64,000 nucleotides of DNA. Origin: Streptomyces verrucosisporus (lineage in GTDB: Bacteria; Actinomycetota; Actinomycetes; Streptomycetales; Streptomycetaceae). The stretch lies in contig NZ_JADEYH010000001.1 of the NCBI RefSeq assembly GCF_017114865.1, forward strand, positions 557,006-621,005. The letters run 5' to 3'. The position numbers and the translations under genes were made by a program. Positions 13,078 to 21,485 of the stretch are shown here, one piece after another (position 1 is the first letter of the stretch; every line of letters starts with the position of its first letter). The notes below the pieces were generated by a model, which was not told the DNA's origin, searched no databases, and saw only the letters and a program-made list of their open reading frames with translations.

Positions 13078-14631
13078 TCACGGCGCACCCGGCGGCACGA
13101 ACGGCAGACCCGCGGGCGCGCCGTCCTCGATCAGCCGCAGCAGCGCGGCGGTGTCGGCGTGCTCCTCCACCAGATCGCCCAGCCGGTCCAGCTGCTCCTC
13201 GCGCAGCGCGGCGAAGGAGGTGTCCGGGGCGGGGACGAACGCCCGCCCCGCGTCGGCGGCCACCCGCCGCAGGAACGCACGCCGGAAGCCGTCGCCCTCC
13301 AGCGAGCCGTGCCAGTGCGTGCCCCACACCGAGCCGGTGCGGCAGCCGTCCAGGAACGGCTCGTCGCCGCCGGCGACCTCGGCCACACCGTGGTGGATCT
13401 CGTATCCCTCCACCCGCTCGCCCAGCGCCTCGCCCACCGGCCGGGCCAGGGTCTTCTCCGCCTCGAAGCGCACCCGCACCGGCAGCAGGCCCAGACCGTC
13501 GACCGTTCCGGCGCGCGACTCCACCTCGTCCTCGATCCGCTCGCCCAGCAGCTGGAAGCCGCCGCAGATCCCCAGCACCGGGCGGCCCTCGGCCGCCCTG
13601 CGGGCCAGCGCGCCGGCCAGGCCGCGCTCGCGCAGCCAGGCCAGCGCCCGCACGGTGCCGCGGGTGCCCGGCACGATCGCCAGATCGGCGTCGGCCAGTT
13701 CCTCGGGCCGGTCGGTGAACCGCACCACCACCCCCGGCTCGGCCGCCAGCGCGTCCACGTCCGTGAAGTTCGACATCAGCGGCACGGGCACCACCGCGAC
13801 CCGCAGCACGTCGCGGCCGTGCGGCGGCGCGACGGCCGACTCGCGCACCCCTCCGCGCAGCGACAGCCGCAGCCCGTCCTCCTCGTCGATGCCCAGCCCG
13901 TGCGCGTAGGGCAGGACGCCCAGCACCGGGCGGCCGGTCAGGCCGCGCAGCATCTCCAGACCGGGTTCCAGGAGCGTGACGTCACCGCGGAACTTGTTGA
14001 CCAGATAGCCCGCCACCAGCGCCTGGTCCCCGGGCGCCAGCAGGGCGGTGGTGCCGAAGAGGGAGGCGAAGACCCCGCCGCGGTCGATGTCGCCGACCAC
14101 CACGACCGGAAGCCGGGCGGCGCGCGCCAGGCCCATGTTGACGATGTCGGTGCGCCGCAGGTTGATCTCGGCCGGGCTGCCGGCTCCCTCGCAGATCACC
14201 GCGTCGTGGGTGCGGCGCAGTTCGGCCAGGCAGTCGGTGACCGTCTCCAGCAACTCCTCCCGCCCTCCCGCGCGCCGCACCCCGCCAGGGGACGGCGACG
14301 GCCCGGCGTCCCCGAAGTAACCGCGCGCGCTCATCTCACCCACCGGCCTGCCCAGCAGCACCACCTGGCTGGAGCGGTCGCCGCCCGGTTTGAGGAGCAC
14401 GGGGTTCATCAGCGCGCTCGGCTCCACACCGGCCGCGGCGGCCTGCATGGCCTGGGCGCGGCCGATCTCGGCGCCCTCGCGCGTCACGAAGGAGTTCAGC
14501 GACATGTTCTGCGCCTTGAACGGCGCCACCTTCACGCCCCTGCGGGCCAGCCAGCGGCAGACGCCCGCCGTGACCACGCTCTTGCCCGCGTCCGAGGTCG
14601 TTCCCGCGATCAGCAGCCCGCCGCCCGTCAC
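13078..14631 (-). CDS. cobQ: Cobyric acid synthase
   Basis: 517 residues. The N-terminal domain has [20 protein letters not shown] with the P-loop near residues 10-18 and the family motif [14 protein letters not shown]. The C-terminal glutamine amidotransferase domain contains [11 protein letters not shown] with the nucleophilic cysteine near residue 354. It amidates side chains b, d, e and g of adenosylcobyrinate a,c-diamide. GTG at 14631 overlaps the cbiB stop as GTGA. Confidence 0.95.
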   Translation of the reverse strand: MTGGGLLIAGTTSDAGKSVVTAGVCRWLARRGVKVAPFKAQNMSLNSFVTREGAEIGRAQAMQAAAAGVEPSALMNPVLLKPGGDRSSQVVLLGRPVGEMSARGYFGDAGPSPSPGGVRRAGGREELLETVTDCLAELRRTHDAVICEGAGSPAEINLRRTDIVNMGLARAARLPVVVVGDIDRGGVFASLFGTTALLAPGDQALVAGYLVNKFRGDVTLLEPGLEMLRGLTGRPVLGVLPYAHGLGIDEEDGLRLSLRGGVRESAVAPPHGRDVLRVAVVPVPLMSNFTDVDALAAEPGVVVRFTDRPEELADADLAIVPGTRGTVRALAWLRERGLAGALARRAAEGRPVLGICGGFQLLGERIEDEVESRAGTVDGLGLLPVRVRFEAEKTLARPVGEALGERVEGYEIHHGVAEVAGGDEPFLDGCRTGSVWGTHWHGSLEGDGFRRAFLRRVAADAGRAFVPAPDTSFAALREEQLDRLGDLVEEHADTAALLRLIEDGAPAGLPFVPPGAP

Positions 14632-15683
14632 AGCCCGCCCCCCGATGTCGGCCGCCCCCGCCGCCGCTTCCCCGGCCGTACGGAGCGGGTCTCCCGCAGC
14701 GCCCCGGCGGCGCCGCAGACCGCCAGCGCCAGCGCGCACACCCGGCGTGAGAGCCGCACCGCGCGCTCGATGTCCTCCACCCGCACCGGGCGGCCGCCGG
14801 CGCCCAGGGCCGGCCGGTGCTCGACGCGCCCGCCGTACGACAGTGTCCCGCCCAGCCGCAGACCCAGCGCACCCGCGAACGCCGCCTCGACCACACCGGC
14901 GTTGGGGCTGGGGTGGCGGCGGGCGTCCGCGCGCCAGGCGCGCAGCGCGCCGCGCGGATCGGGGCCGGCGAGCGCGGCCAGCAGCGCGGTCAGCCGGGCG
15001 CCGGGCCACCCCGCCACGTCGTCCAGCCGTGCCGAGGCCCAGCCGAAGCGCAGATGGCGCGGTGAGCGGTGACCGACCATCGCGTCCAGGGTGTTGACGG
15101 CCCGGAAGCCCGCCAGCCCCGGCACACCGGCGGCCGCTCCCCACACCAGCGCGCCCACCACGGCGTCGGAGGTGTTCTCGGCGACGGACTCGACCACCGC
15201 CCGGGCGATGCCGTCGGCGTCCAGCGCCTGCGGGTCGCGCCCGCACAGGTGCGGCAGCCGGGCGCGGGCCGCCTCCAGGTCGCCCGCCTCCAGTGCGGCG
15301 GCGATCTCGCGGGCCTCGCGCGCCAGCGTCGTACCGCCGACCACCGCCCAGACGGCGGCGGCCGTGAGGGCGGTACGGGCGGCGGGGGAGCGGCGCACCG
15401 CACGGTCCAGCGCCGCCGCGGCCGCCGCGGCGCCGCCCGCGCACACGGCGGTGTACAGCGCACCCGCGCCGCGGTGGTCGCGCCACAGCAGGCGCTCGGC
15501 GGCAGCGGCCGCGCGCCCGAAGGCGGCGACGGGGTGCGCGCGGCGCGGATCGCCGGCGATCAGGTCGAGCAGACACCCCAGGACAGCTCCGCACGCGTAG
15601 CCCGCGGCCGGAAGGCCGGGGGCGGCGGGGAGGCCGGTGTCCGCCGGAGCGATGGCCGGGGGGAGGGCGTGATCGGCACGCAT
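14628..15683 (-). CDS. cbiB: Adenosylcobinamide-phosphate synthase, membrane protein
   Basis: 351 residues (CbiB/CobD family), first gene of the cobalamin operon. The family motif [18 protein letters not shown] lies near residues 40-57, followed by several hydrophobic segments, [24 protein letters not shown] and [15 protein letters not shown]. It attaches aminopropanol (or its phosphate) to adenosylcobyric acid at the membrane. ATG at 15683 is forced by an in-frame stop 15 bases upstream. No good ribosome site is present. The cobalamin riboswitch ends about 120 bases upstream. Confidence 0.92.
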   Translation of the reverse strand: MRADHALPPAIAPADTGLPAAPGLPAAGYACGAVLGCLLDLIAGDPRRAHPVAAFGRAAAAAERLLWRDHRGAGALYTAVCAGGAAAAAAALDRAVRRSPAARTALTAAAVWAVVGGTTLAREAREIAAALEAGDLEAARARLPHLCGRDPQALDADGIARAVVESVAENTSDAVVGALVWGAAAGVPGLAGFRAVNTLDAMVGHRSPRHLRFGWASARLDDVAGWPGARLTALLAALAGPDPRGALRAWRADARRHPSPNAGVVEAAFAGALGLRLGGTLSYGGRVEHRPALGAGGRPVRVEDIERAVRLSRRVCALALAVCGAAGALRETRSVRPGKRRRGRPTSGGGL

Positions 15684-15804
15684 CGCGTCAGCCGGCCGTC
15701 ACACCTCGTGCGGAACCGGTGGCGCAGCGGGATGGAGGTGGTGCGGCAGACAGGGTGCCGGGCATGGCGGTATGTCCTCACTCAGGGTCCTCGCCCTGGC
15801 TCGA

Positions 15805-15985
15805 CGTGACCGGCGGTGAGAGTCTCCTGGCTCCCGGATCGGCGCCTCCCCCGGCCTTCCAGCCCGATGTGCGGGCCGTGACGCTGGGTGGGGGAGCGCT
15901 CCCCGGTGACAGTGGCGGGACCGCGCCGGATTCGCACCGGCTTCCTCTCCTGCCGCCGTTTGGCAACGGGAAGTCCACCACGGCC
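15805..15985 (-). promoter_or_regulatory. Cobalamin (AdoCbl) riboswitch
   Basis: Read on the minus strand, the region carries the conserved core: AGGAAGCCGGTGCGAATCC, then GCGGTCCCGCCACTGTC, which contains the B12 box (plus-strand GACAGTGGC at 15908-15916). The 3' element GAGCCAGGAGACTC follows (plus 15823-15836). The outer stem can pair the GTGGTGGACT side with CTCACCGCC. It lies upstream of cbiB and is expected to shut the operon down when adenosylcobalamin is plentiful. Outer boundaries are approximate. Confidence 0.9.
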
Positions 15986-16185
15986 GGGGAGGCGCGTCAA
16001 CTCACCCGTGACCTGCGGTGGCGCACTGTGCGCAAGCGCACACGGCGCACGCCGGGGGTGCGCCGGTAGTACGCCGCGGCGCTCGTGTCCCGGGGCGGAC
16101 CGGGAACGCGGGGAGGGCGCGGTGGGCGCCGGACGAGCCCGGGGAGGCCGTGTACGCCGGGGGAGGCGCCGGGGAGGGCGTAACG
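15986..16185. other. Intergenic, no gene seen
   Basis: This should contain the promoter of the riboswitch-controlled operon, reading left. It is GC-rich with alternating GCGC runs (around 16020-16050). No convincing open frame with a ribosome site and no clear -35/-10 pair was recognised. Confidence 0.5.
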
Positions 16186-16209
16186 AGACCTGAGGGGCCG
16201 ATCAGGTCT
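16186..16209. terminator. Hairpin downstream of the pit unit
   Basis: AGACCTGA (16186-16193) pairs with TCAGGTCT (16202-16209) across an 8-base loop, three bases past the stop of the small membrane gene. The position suits a terminator for the leftward pit operon. There is no U-run, as is common in streptomycetes. Confidence 0.55.
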
Positions 16210-16211
16210 GA

Positions 16212-16427
16212 TCAGGCCGCGATGATGTAGATGCCGTACGCCACCGCGGCCGCGCACAGGGCGTAGCTGGCGTAGGCGCCGACGCGGGCCAGGGCGGAGG
16301 AGCCGCCCTGCGACTTGTCGTTGGTGCCCAGGCCGACGATGCCGAGGGTGAACAGGCCCACCAGGCCGACCGTCATCACGAGACTGACGCCGAAGACCTG
16401 GCCGAGGGCGGCCCAGTCGATGTCCAT
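16212..16427 (-). CDS. Small two-helix membrane protein paired with Pit transporter
   Basis: 71 residues, start M-D-I-D-W-A-A-L-G, with GGAAGAAG upstream. Two hydrophobic helices are clear: residues about 8-34 (VFGVSLVMTVGLVGLFTLG) and about 48-70 (VGAYASYALCAAAVAYGIYI). It follows the Pit gene by 28 bases and is almost certainly co-transcribed. A small protein in this position after pit is common in streptomycetes as far as I recall. Its role is unknown; a transporter accessory function is inference from position only. Confidence 0.8.
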   Translation of the reverse strand: MDIDWAALGQVFGVSLVMTVGLVGLFTLGIVGLGTNDKSQGGSSALARVGAYASYALCAAAVAYGIYIIAA

Positions 16428-16455
16428 GGTGCTTCTTCCTTCGCGGGGCTCGGGC

Positions 16456-17691
16456 TCAGGGAGCGGAGACGGTGGTCTTCGCCGGCGTGTCGGAGGCCTT
16501 CTCGGCCTCCTCCATGGCGGCGGTGGGCGGCGGGGCGACGGCCTGCACCGCGGCCGTGACCACGCCCGCGTCCTCCGCCTCGGCCGGCTCGACGTCGTTG
16601 ACGTTGGTGTGGTCGACCGGCTCCCGGCGGGAGGCGAACCAGATGGCGGCGATGGCGGCGACGGAGACGATGGCGACCACGGTGACACCCCAGTCGCCCT
16701 GGACGGCCAGCAGCGCGGAGCCCGCGGCGATCAGACCGGCGGCCGGGAGGGTCAGGCCCCAGGCGGCGACCATGCGGCCGGCGGTGCTCCAGCGGACCAC
16801 ACCGCCCTTGCGGCCCAGGCCGCAGCCCATGATCGAGCCGGAGCAGACCTGCGTGGTGGAGAGCGCGAAGCCCAGGTGGGAGGAGGCCAGGATGGTGACG
16901 GCCGAGCTGGTCTGGGCGGCGAAGCCCTGTGCCGGGCGGATGTCGGTCAGGCCCTTGCCCATGGTGCGGATGATCCGCCAGCCGCCCAGGTAGGTGCCCA
17001 GCGCGATGGCGATACCGGCCGAGGCGATGACCCACAGCGGCGGGTCGGCGTCGGCGCCGAGCACGCCGCCGGAGATCAGCGCGAGGGTGATGACACCCAT
17101 CGTCTTCTGCGCGTCGTTGGTGCCGTGGGCCAGGGAGACCAGGCCGGCCGAGGCGATCTGCCCGGCGCGGTAGCCCTTGGCGACCTGCCCCTCCTCGGCG
17201 TTGCGGCTGATCCGGTAGGTCAGCCTGGTCGCGAGCATGGCCGCGATGCCGGCGACCAGGGGCGCGACGAGGGCCGGGATCAGCACCTTCATGAAGACGG
17301 CGCCGATGGAGACGGCGCCGATGCCGACGGCGGCGATCGTGGCACCGAGGAGACCGCCCATGAGGGCGTGCGAGGAGCTGGAGGGGAGCCCGGCCAGCCA
17401 GGTCAGCAGGTTCCACAGGATCGCGCCGACCAGCCCCGCGAAGATCACCGCGGGTTCGATGCCGGAGTCCTCGTTGATGAGGCCTTTGGAGATCGTCGCG
17501 GCGACCTCGACCGAGATGAAGGCGCCGATGAGGTTGAGGACCGCCGACATCGCCACCGCGGTCTTGGGCTTGAGCGCCCCGGTGGAAATGGTGGTGGCCA
17601 TGGCGTTGGCCGTGTCGTGGAAACCGTTGGTGAAGTCGAACACCAAGGCCGTGACGATCACGATCCCGATGAGAAGCGTGATGTTTTCCAT
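16456..17691 (-). CDS. pit: Low-affinity inorganic phosphate transporter, PiT family
   Basis: 411 residues with about ten membrane segments and the two inverted PiT signatures: FDFTNGFHDTANAMAT near residue 18 and LVSLAHGTNDAQKTMGV near residue 200. It imports phosphate, probably as a metal-phosphate complex, with the proton gradient. A cytoplasmic tail of about 60 Ala/Glu-rich residues follows the last helix. It is first in a two-gene unit with the 71-residue membrane protein. A PHO-box-like direct repeat 50-70 bases upstream suggests control by PhoP. Confidence 0.93.
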   Translation of the reverse strand: MENITLLIGIVIVTALVFDFTNGFHDTANAMATTISTGALKPKTAVAMSAVLNLIGAFISVEVAATISKGLINEDSGIEPAVIFAGLVGAILWNLLTWLAGLPSSSSHALMGGLLGATIAAVGIGAVSIGAVFMKVLIPALVAPLVAGIAAMLATRLTYRISRNAEEGQVAKGYRAGQIASAGLVSLAHGTNDAQKTMGVITLALISGGVLGADADPPLWVIASAGIAIALGTYLGGWRIIRTMGKGLTDIRPAQGFAAQTSSAVTILASSHLGFALSTTQVCSGSIMGCGLGRKGGVVRWSTAGRMVAAWGLTLPAAGLIAAGSALLAVQGDWGVTVVAIVSVAAIAAIWFASRREPVDHTNVNDVEPAEAEDAGVVTAAVQAVAPPPTAAMEEAEKASDTPAKTTVSAP

Positions 17692-17740
17692 TCACCCAGG
17701 CAATCGGTCGAGGGGGCAAGTACTCGGCGAAGGTAAGGAT

Positions 17741-17762
17741 GCCGGATGAACGCAAGGTGAAC
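17741..17762 (-). promoter_or_regulatory. PHO box (PhoP direct repeat) upstream of pit
   Basis: On the minus strand two adjacent 11-base units read GTTCACCTTGC (17762-17752) and GTTCATCCGGC (17751-17741). The PhoP direct-repeat consensus in Streptomyces is GTTCACC plus four less conserved bases, so the units match at seven of seven and six of seven core positions. Spacing is exact and the site faces the phosphate transporter start. Confidence 0.75.
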
Positions 17763-17906
17763 TGGGAACGGCGTCACGGTGTCTCGTGTGGCCTGTGTGC
17801 GCAGGGTCGCACGGTGCGGTAAGGGCCCGCCCCCGCGCGCTCCGGCGCACCGCCCGCCCCGGCACGGGCCCGCCGCCGTTAGAGTGCCCCGCCGGAGGTG
17901 GTGCGG

Positions 17907-18602
17907 ATGCGGTCGGCCTGGGCGGACGCTTGGAGGGAACTGGTGGCCACGGCCCGCCGGACGGTGGCGGACGGTCTGGTCGTGGGCACCTCGGGCAACG
18001 TGTCGGTGCGGGTCGGCGACACCGTACTGGTCACCCCCAGCGGCATCGCGTACGACCGCCTCGGTCCGGACGAACCGTGCGCCGTCGACCTGGACGGCCG
18101 GCCGGTGGCCGGCGACCTCGTGCCCACCAGCGAGCTGCCGATGCACCTGGCGGTGTACCGCTCCACCGGTGCCGCGGCGATCGTCCACACCCACGCCGTG
18201 CACGCCACCGCCGTCTCCACCCTCGTCGACGAACTCCCGGCGGTCCACTACATGGCCGCGGCCCTGGGGGGCCCGGTCCGCGTGGCGCCGTACGCCACCT
18301 ACGGCAGCGAGGAGCTGGCCGCCCACGCGCTGGAGGCACTGCGCGACCGCAGCGGCTGCCTGCTGCGCAACCACGGCACGCTCGTGTACGCCGACAGCCT
18401 CGGCCGGGCGTACGACGACACCGCCCAGCTGGAGTGGATGTGCCGGGTCTGGCTCGCCGCCGCCTCCGTGCCCGGCCGCACCCCGTCCCTGCTGCCGCCC
18501 GGGGAGCTGGACCGCGTCGCCGAGCGGCTGCGCGGCTACGGGCAGCACGGCCGGCCCGCCCGCGCCGAGCCGCCCGGCACCCGCTCGCCCCGGGACGGAT
18601 GA
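17907..18602 (+). CDS. Class II aldolase/adducin family protein, L-fuculose-phosphate aldolase type
   Basis: 231 residues. Diagnostic segments are VVGTSGNVSVRVGDTVLVTPSG near residue 25, IVHTHAVHATAVS with two of the zinc-ligand histidines, and CLLRNHGTLVYA with the third. Such enzymes cleave or epimerise phosphorylated sugars using a metal; the true substrate is not evident. ATG at 17907 is chosen because GGAGGTG lies eight bases upstream; GTGs at 17898 and 17901 are possible but poorly spaced. It is divergent from pit. Confidence 0.85.
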   Translation: MRSAWADAWRELVATARRTVADGLVVGTSGNVSVRVGDTVLVTPSGIAYDRLGPDEPCAVDLDGRPVAGDLVPTSELPMHLAVYRSTGAAAIVHTHAVHATAVSTLVDELPAVHYMAAALGGPVRVAPYATYGSEELAAHALEALRDRSGCLLRNHGTLVYADSLGRAYDDTAQLEWMCRVWLAAASVPGRTPSLLPPGELDRVAERLRGYGQHGRPARAEPPGTRSPRDG

Positions 18603-18742
18603 CGCCGCGCGGGCGGGGTACGAGGTGGGCGACACCGGCGCCGGCGGCGCCGGGCGGGGGAGCCGGTCCCGGCCCGTCCCCGCTCACCCGCCGGAGCCCG
18701 CCCGCTGGCCCCGGCGGCACCACGCCGCCATCCTTGGAGACG

Positions 18743-19876
18743 ATGAGTCTGCGCAGAACGGCGGCCCTGACCGCCCTCACCACGCTCGGTGCCGGAGCGG
18801 CCGCTGTCGTGGCCGGCCGGTACGCGGCCACCGCCGCCCTCAGGCCGTCCTCCGGGCACTCCCTGCCCGCCGGCTTCGAGGGTCCGCAGCTGACCGTCCA
18901 CGCCACCGCGGCGGGGCAGGTCACCCTGACCCGGTCCCTCATCTCCCAGCTCCCCGGCACCTACGCCCTCACCGGCCCCGGCCGGCACGCCGTCGTCGGA
19001 ACCGTGCTCGACATCCCCTCCTCCGCCGACACCGTCGTACGGCGCCTGGAGCGGGTGGACCGCGGACGGCTCGCCACCGGGGACCGGGTGCGGCTGACCC
19101 CGCAGCTCCACACCGGAAACCCCGGGGACGCGCTGGGGCTGGAGTACGCGGACGTGGAGGTGCCCGGCGAGCTCGGCCCCCTGCCCGCCTGGTACCTGCC
19201 CGCCCTGCGCGACGTGTGGATCATCGCCGTGCACGGTCTGGGCGCCACGCGCGAGCACCCCATGAACGTCCTGCCCTTCCTGAACGCCATGGGCGTCCCC
19301 GTGCTCGTCCCCGCCTACCGGGGCGATCCCGGGGCGCCCCGGTCGCCCGACGGCACCGTGCACCTGGGCGACTCCGAGTGGCGCGACCTCGACGCGGCCA
19401 TCCGCCACGCCCTGGGCCGCGGCGCCCGCGGCATCGTGCTGTACGGCTGGTCCACCGGGGCCACCATGGCGCTGCGGGCCGCCGCCGAGTCCCCGGTCCG
19501 CGACTTCCTCACCGGGCTGATCCTGGACTCGCCCGTGCTCGACTGGAGGGCCACCCTGCGCGCCCTGGCGGGCGCCCGCCACATCCCCGCCCCCCTGCTG
19601 CCGCTGGCGGTGCGCGCCGCGCAGGGCCGCGCCCGGCTCCACCCGGACCTCCACTCCGAGCTGAGCGACCCCGGCGAGCTGCGGCTGCCCACGCTCGTCC
19701 TGCACGGCCCGGACGACGCCGTCGCACCCTGGGGACCCTCCCGCGAACTGGCCGAACGGCGCCCGGACCTGGTCTCGCTGCACATCGTCGGACAGGCTCC
19801 GCACGCCGCCATGTGGAACGCCGATCCGCAGGGCTACCAGGAGGCGCTGCGCCGCTTCCTCACTCCGCTCATGTGA
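18743..19876 (+). CDS. Membrane-anchored alpha/beta hydrolase
   Basis: 377 residues. An N-terminal hydrophobic segment (residues about 8-30, after S-L-R-R-T) looks like an uncleaved anchor or signal. The hydrolase core has the strand AVHGLGATREH, the nucleophile elbow GWSTG inside VLYGWSTGATMALRAA, the acid-loop region LVLHGPDDAVAPW and a terminal histidine in VGQAPHAAMW. Substrate is unknown. It starts 140 bases after the aldolase gene with GGAGA upstream of ATG 18743. Confidence 0.85.
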   Translation: MSLRRTAALTALTTLGAGAAAVVAGRYAATAALRPSSGHSLPAGFEGPQLTVHATAAGQVTLTRSLISQLPGTYALTGPGRHAVVGTVLDIPSSADTVVRRLERVDRGRLATGDRVRLTPQLHTGNPGDALGLEYADVEVPGELGPLPAWYLPALRDVWIIAVHGLGATREHPMNVLPFLNAMGVPVLVPAYRGDPGAPRSPDGTVHLGDSEWRDLDAAIRHALGRGARGIVLYGWSTGATMALRAAAESPVRDFLTGLILDSPVLDWRATLRALAGARHIPAPLLPLAVRAAQGRARLHPDLHSELSDPGELRLPTLVLHGPDDAVAPWGPSRELAERRPDLVSLHIVGQAPHAAMWNADPQGYQEALRRFLTPLM

Positions 19877-19929
19877 GGCGCCGCGACCGGCGTTTGGGCT
19901 TTCGGGCCGTCATCAACAACACTGCTCCC

Positions 19930-21315
19930 GTGACGTCCCGTACCCCGCGAGACACCCGGCTGCGCCTCGTATCCCGTCAGCCTCTAGCCGCCGCGCGCCG
20001 AGCCGTGGGCGCGCGCCGCCGGCGGAGCGCGCCCAGGCCCCCCGAGGGAGTGCCCCCACGCGACCAACTCGCCCGTCAGGCACGGGCCTGCCTCAGCGAG
20101 GCGGTGCGCCTGGCCCGCTGGGCCGACGGCACCGGCCTGTCGCCGGTGGCGGCCGCCGAGCGGGTGGCCGGGGAACTGCGGATACCGGCGGAGCAGATCC
20201 CCGTCCACTGGGACCGCGCCCGGCTCGCCGGACTCATCGAACTGCACGACGGCACCGCCATGCCCGGCTGGCGGCTGCGCGCCTGGGACCGCGACGACTC
20301 GGCCGTGCTGCGCGGCTGGGTCGCCCTCTTCGACGCCTGGTCGCTGGCCCACCCCGCGCCCGAGGGCGCGGACCCCGGGGCGGTGGGGGAGGTGGTCGTG
20401 GCGGCCCCGCAGTTCCTGTCGGTGATGCACCTGTCCTCCGGCCCGGTGACCGTGCCGGCCCTGCTGGACCTGCTGAGGCGGCGCATCGCGGAGATCCGTG
20501 CCGAGCGCGACGGCGCGGCGTCCCCGGCGGGGCCGCCCGGCCCTGTCGGGGACGCGGACGACTGCCTGCCCGCGCTCCTGGACTGGGCCCTGGACGGCCT
20601 CGCCGCCGTCGGAGCCCTCACCCGCTGCGCCGAGGACGACCGGGGCCGGCCCGGGCAGGCGGTGCTCACCCCGCTGGGCAACTGGGCGGTGTGGGTGAAG
20701 CTGGAGCAGATCTGCGTCGCGGCCCAGAGCCCGGCGGGGAACATCGAGCAGCACGCCGAGGACATGCTGCGCGGCTGTGCCAGGCTCTCGCCCGGTGAGG
20801 CCCGTGCCGAGTACCGGGCCTGGCTGGCCGCACGCCCCACCGGCCCGGCCGTCGCCGAACTGATCGAGGCCGCCCGCGGCGACGACGCACTCATCCGCGG
20901 TCTGGCCTTCGAGGCGCTGCGCGCCGTGGGCGCCCCCGCGGAGTCCGCCGTCCGCGAGGCGGCCGGCGAGCCCGTCCTGCGCCCCTACGCCCTGCTCTGG
21001 CTCGCCGAGCACGACGGCGCGGACCCGGCGGACCTGGCGAACGGCGCCCCCGGCGTCCTGACCCGGGAGGAGGCCACCTGGCTGTGGGTGGACACCGCCG
21101 CGGCCGTCGCCGACCACGGGGAGGGAAAGGTGCTGGTGGAGCACCTGGACTCGGCCGTGCAGAACACCGTCCCCGAGCTTTTGGACGCGGTCCGCGCCAC
21201 CGGCCACCCCCGTACCGTCCAGGTCCTGGTCGCGCTCGCCGCGGCCCACCCGGACCCGGTGCTGGCCAGGGCCGTGCGCCGTGCGGCCTTCCAGGTCCAC
21301 ACCGGCGAGGTGTGA
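19930..21315 (+). CDS. Unrecognised helical protein
   Basis: About 461 residues from GTG 19930. The start is uncertain: no ribosome site is obvious there, and GTGs at 20004 or 20049 are alternatives. I do not recognise the family. The N-terminal 50 residues are Arg-rich. The middle has a segment WRLRAWDRDDSAVLRGWVALFDAW, and the last 150 residues are Ala/Leu-rich helical pairs resembling HEAT repeats. There is no signal peptide or membrane helix. It sits 53 bases after the hydrolase and upstream of the ABC-F gene. Codon use is typical, so the frame is real. Confidence 0.7.
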   Translation: MTSRTPRDTRLRLVSRQPLAAARRAVGARRRRSAPRPPEGVPPRDQLARQARACLSEAVRLARWADGTGLSPVAAAERVAGELRIPAEQIPVHWDRARLAGLIELHDGTAMPGWRLRAWDRDDSAVLRGWVALFDAWSLAHPAPEGADPGAVGEVVVAAPQFLSVMHLSSGPVTVPALLDLLRRRIAEIRAERDGAASPAGPPGPVGDADDCLPALLDWALDGLAAVGALTRCAEDDRGRPGQAVLTPLGNWAVWVKLEQICVAAQSPAGNIEQHAEDMLRGCARLSPGEARAEYRAWLAARPTGPAVAELIEAARGDDALIRGLAFEALRAVGAPAESAVREAAGEPVLRPYALLWLAEHDGADPADLANGAPGVLTREEATWLWVDTAAAVADHGEGKVLVEHLDSAVQNTVPELLDAVRATGHPRTVQVLVALAAAHPDPVLARAVRRAAFQVHTGEV

Positions 21316-21379
21316 CGGGCGGCCGCGGCCCGGGCGGTCCCGCCGTCCCGGCCGCGGAAATCCGGTTGCGCGCCGCCGT

Positions 21380-21385
21380 TAGACT
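21380..21385 (+). promoter_or_regulatory. -10 element TAGACT, probable leaderless transcript start
   Basis: TAGACT matches the TANNNT vegetative -10 pattern and ends six bases before the ATG of the leader ORF. Transcription would therefore begin at or next to that ATG. No strong -35 is visible at 17-18 bases. Confidence 0.55.
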
Positions 21386-21391
21386 GGGCGC

Positions 21392-21415
21392 ATGGTGAAC
21401 CTCCTCGTGCATTAG
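21392..21415 (+). CDS. Seven-residue leader peptide upstream of ABC-F gene
   Basis: The sequence encodes M-V-N-L-L-V-H followed by TAG, 70 bases before the ABC-F start. A -10 element places the transcript start at this ATG. Short leader ORFs in front of ABC-F and other ribosome-protection genes are a known attenuation arrangement: slowed translation of the leader lets the main gene be expressed. The spacer to the main gene holds a 14-base palindrome GACGTACGTACGTC (21449-21462) that could form part of a switch. Translation of the leader is inference. Confidence 0.55.
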   Translation: MVNLLVH

Positions 21416-21485
21416 CGGCGTACGCCCGTCTCCCAGCCCCCGACCGACGACGTACGTACGTCCACCCTGCCCAGGAGTATTTTCC

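Noticed and set aside
12971..13081. N-terminal 37-residue extension of CobN
   Set aside because: Thr-rich repeat sequence, and the ATG at 12970 has a proper ribosome site and matches relatives; kept only as an alternative.
15560..15781. Minus-strand 73-codon frame between the riboswitch and cbiB
   Set aside because: It overlaps the cbiB start in another frame, is Arg/Pro-rich and has no ribosome site. More likely untranslated leader.
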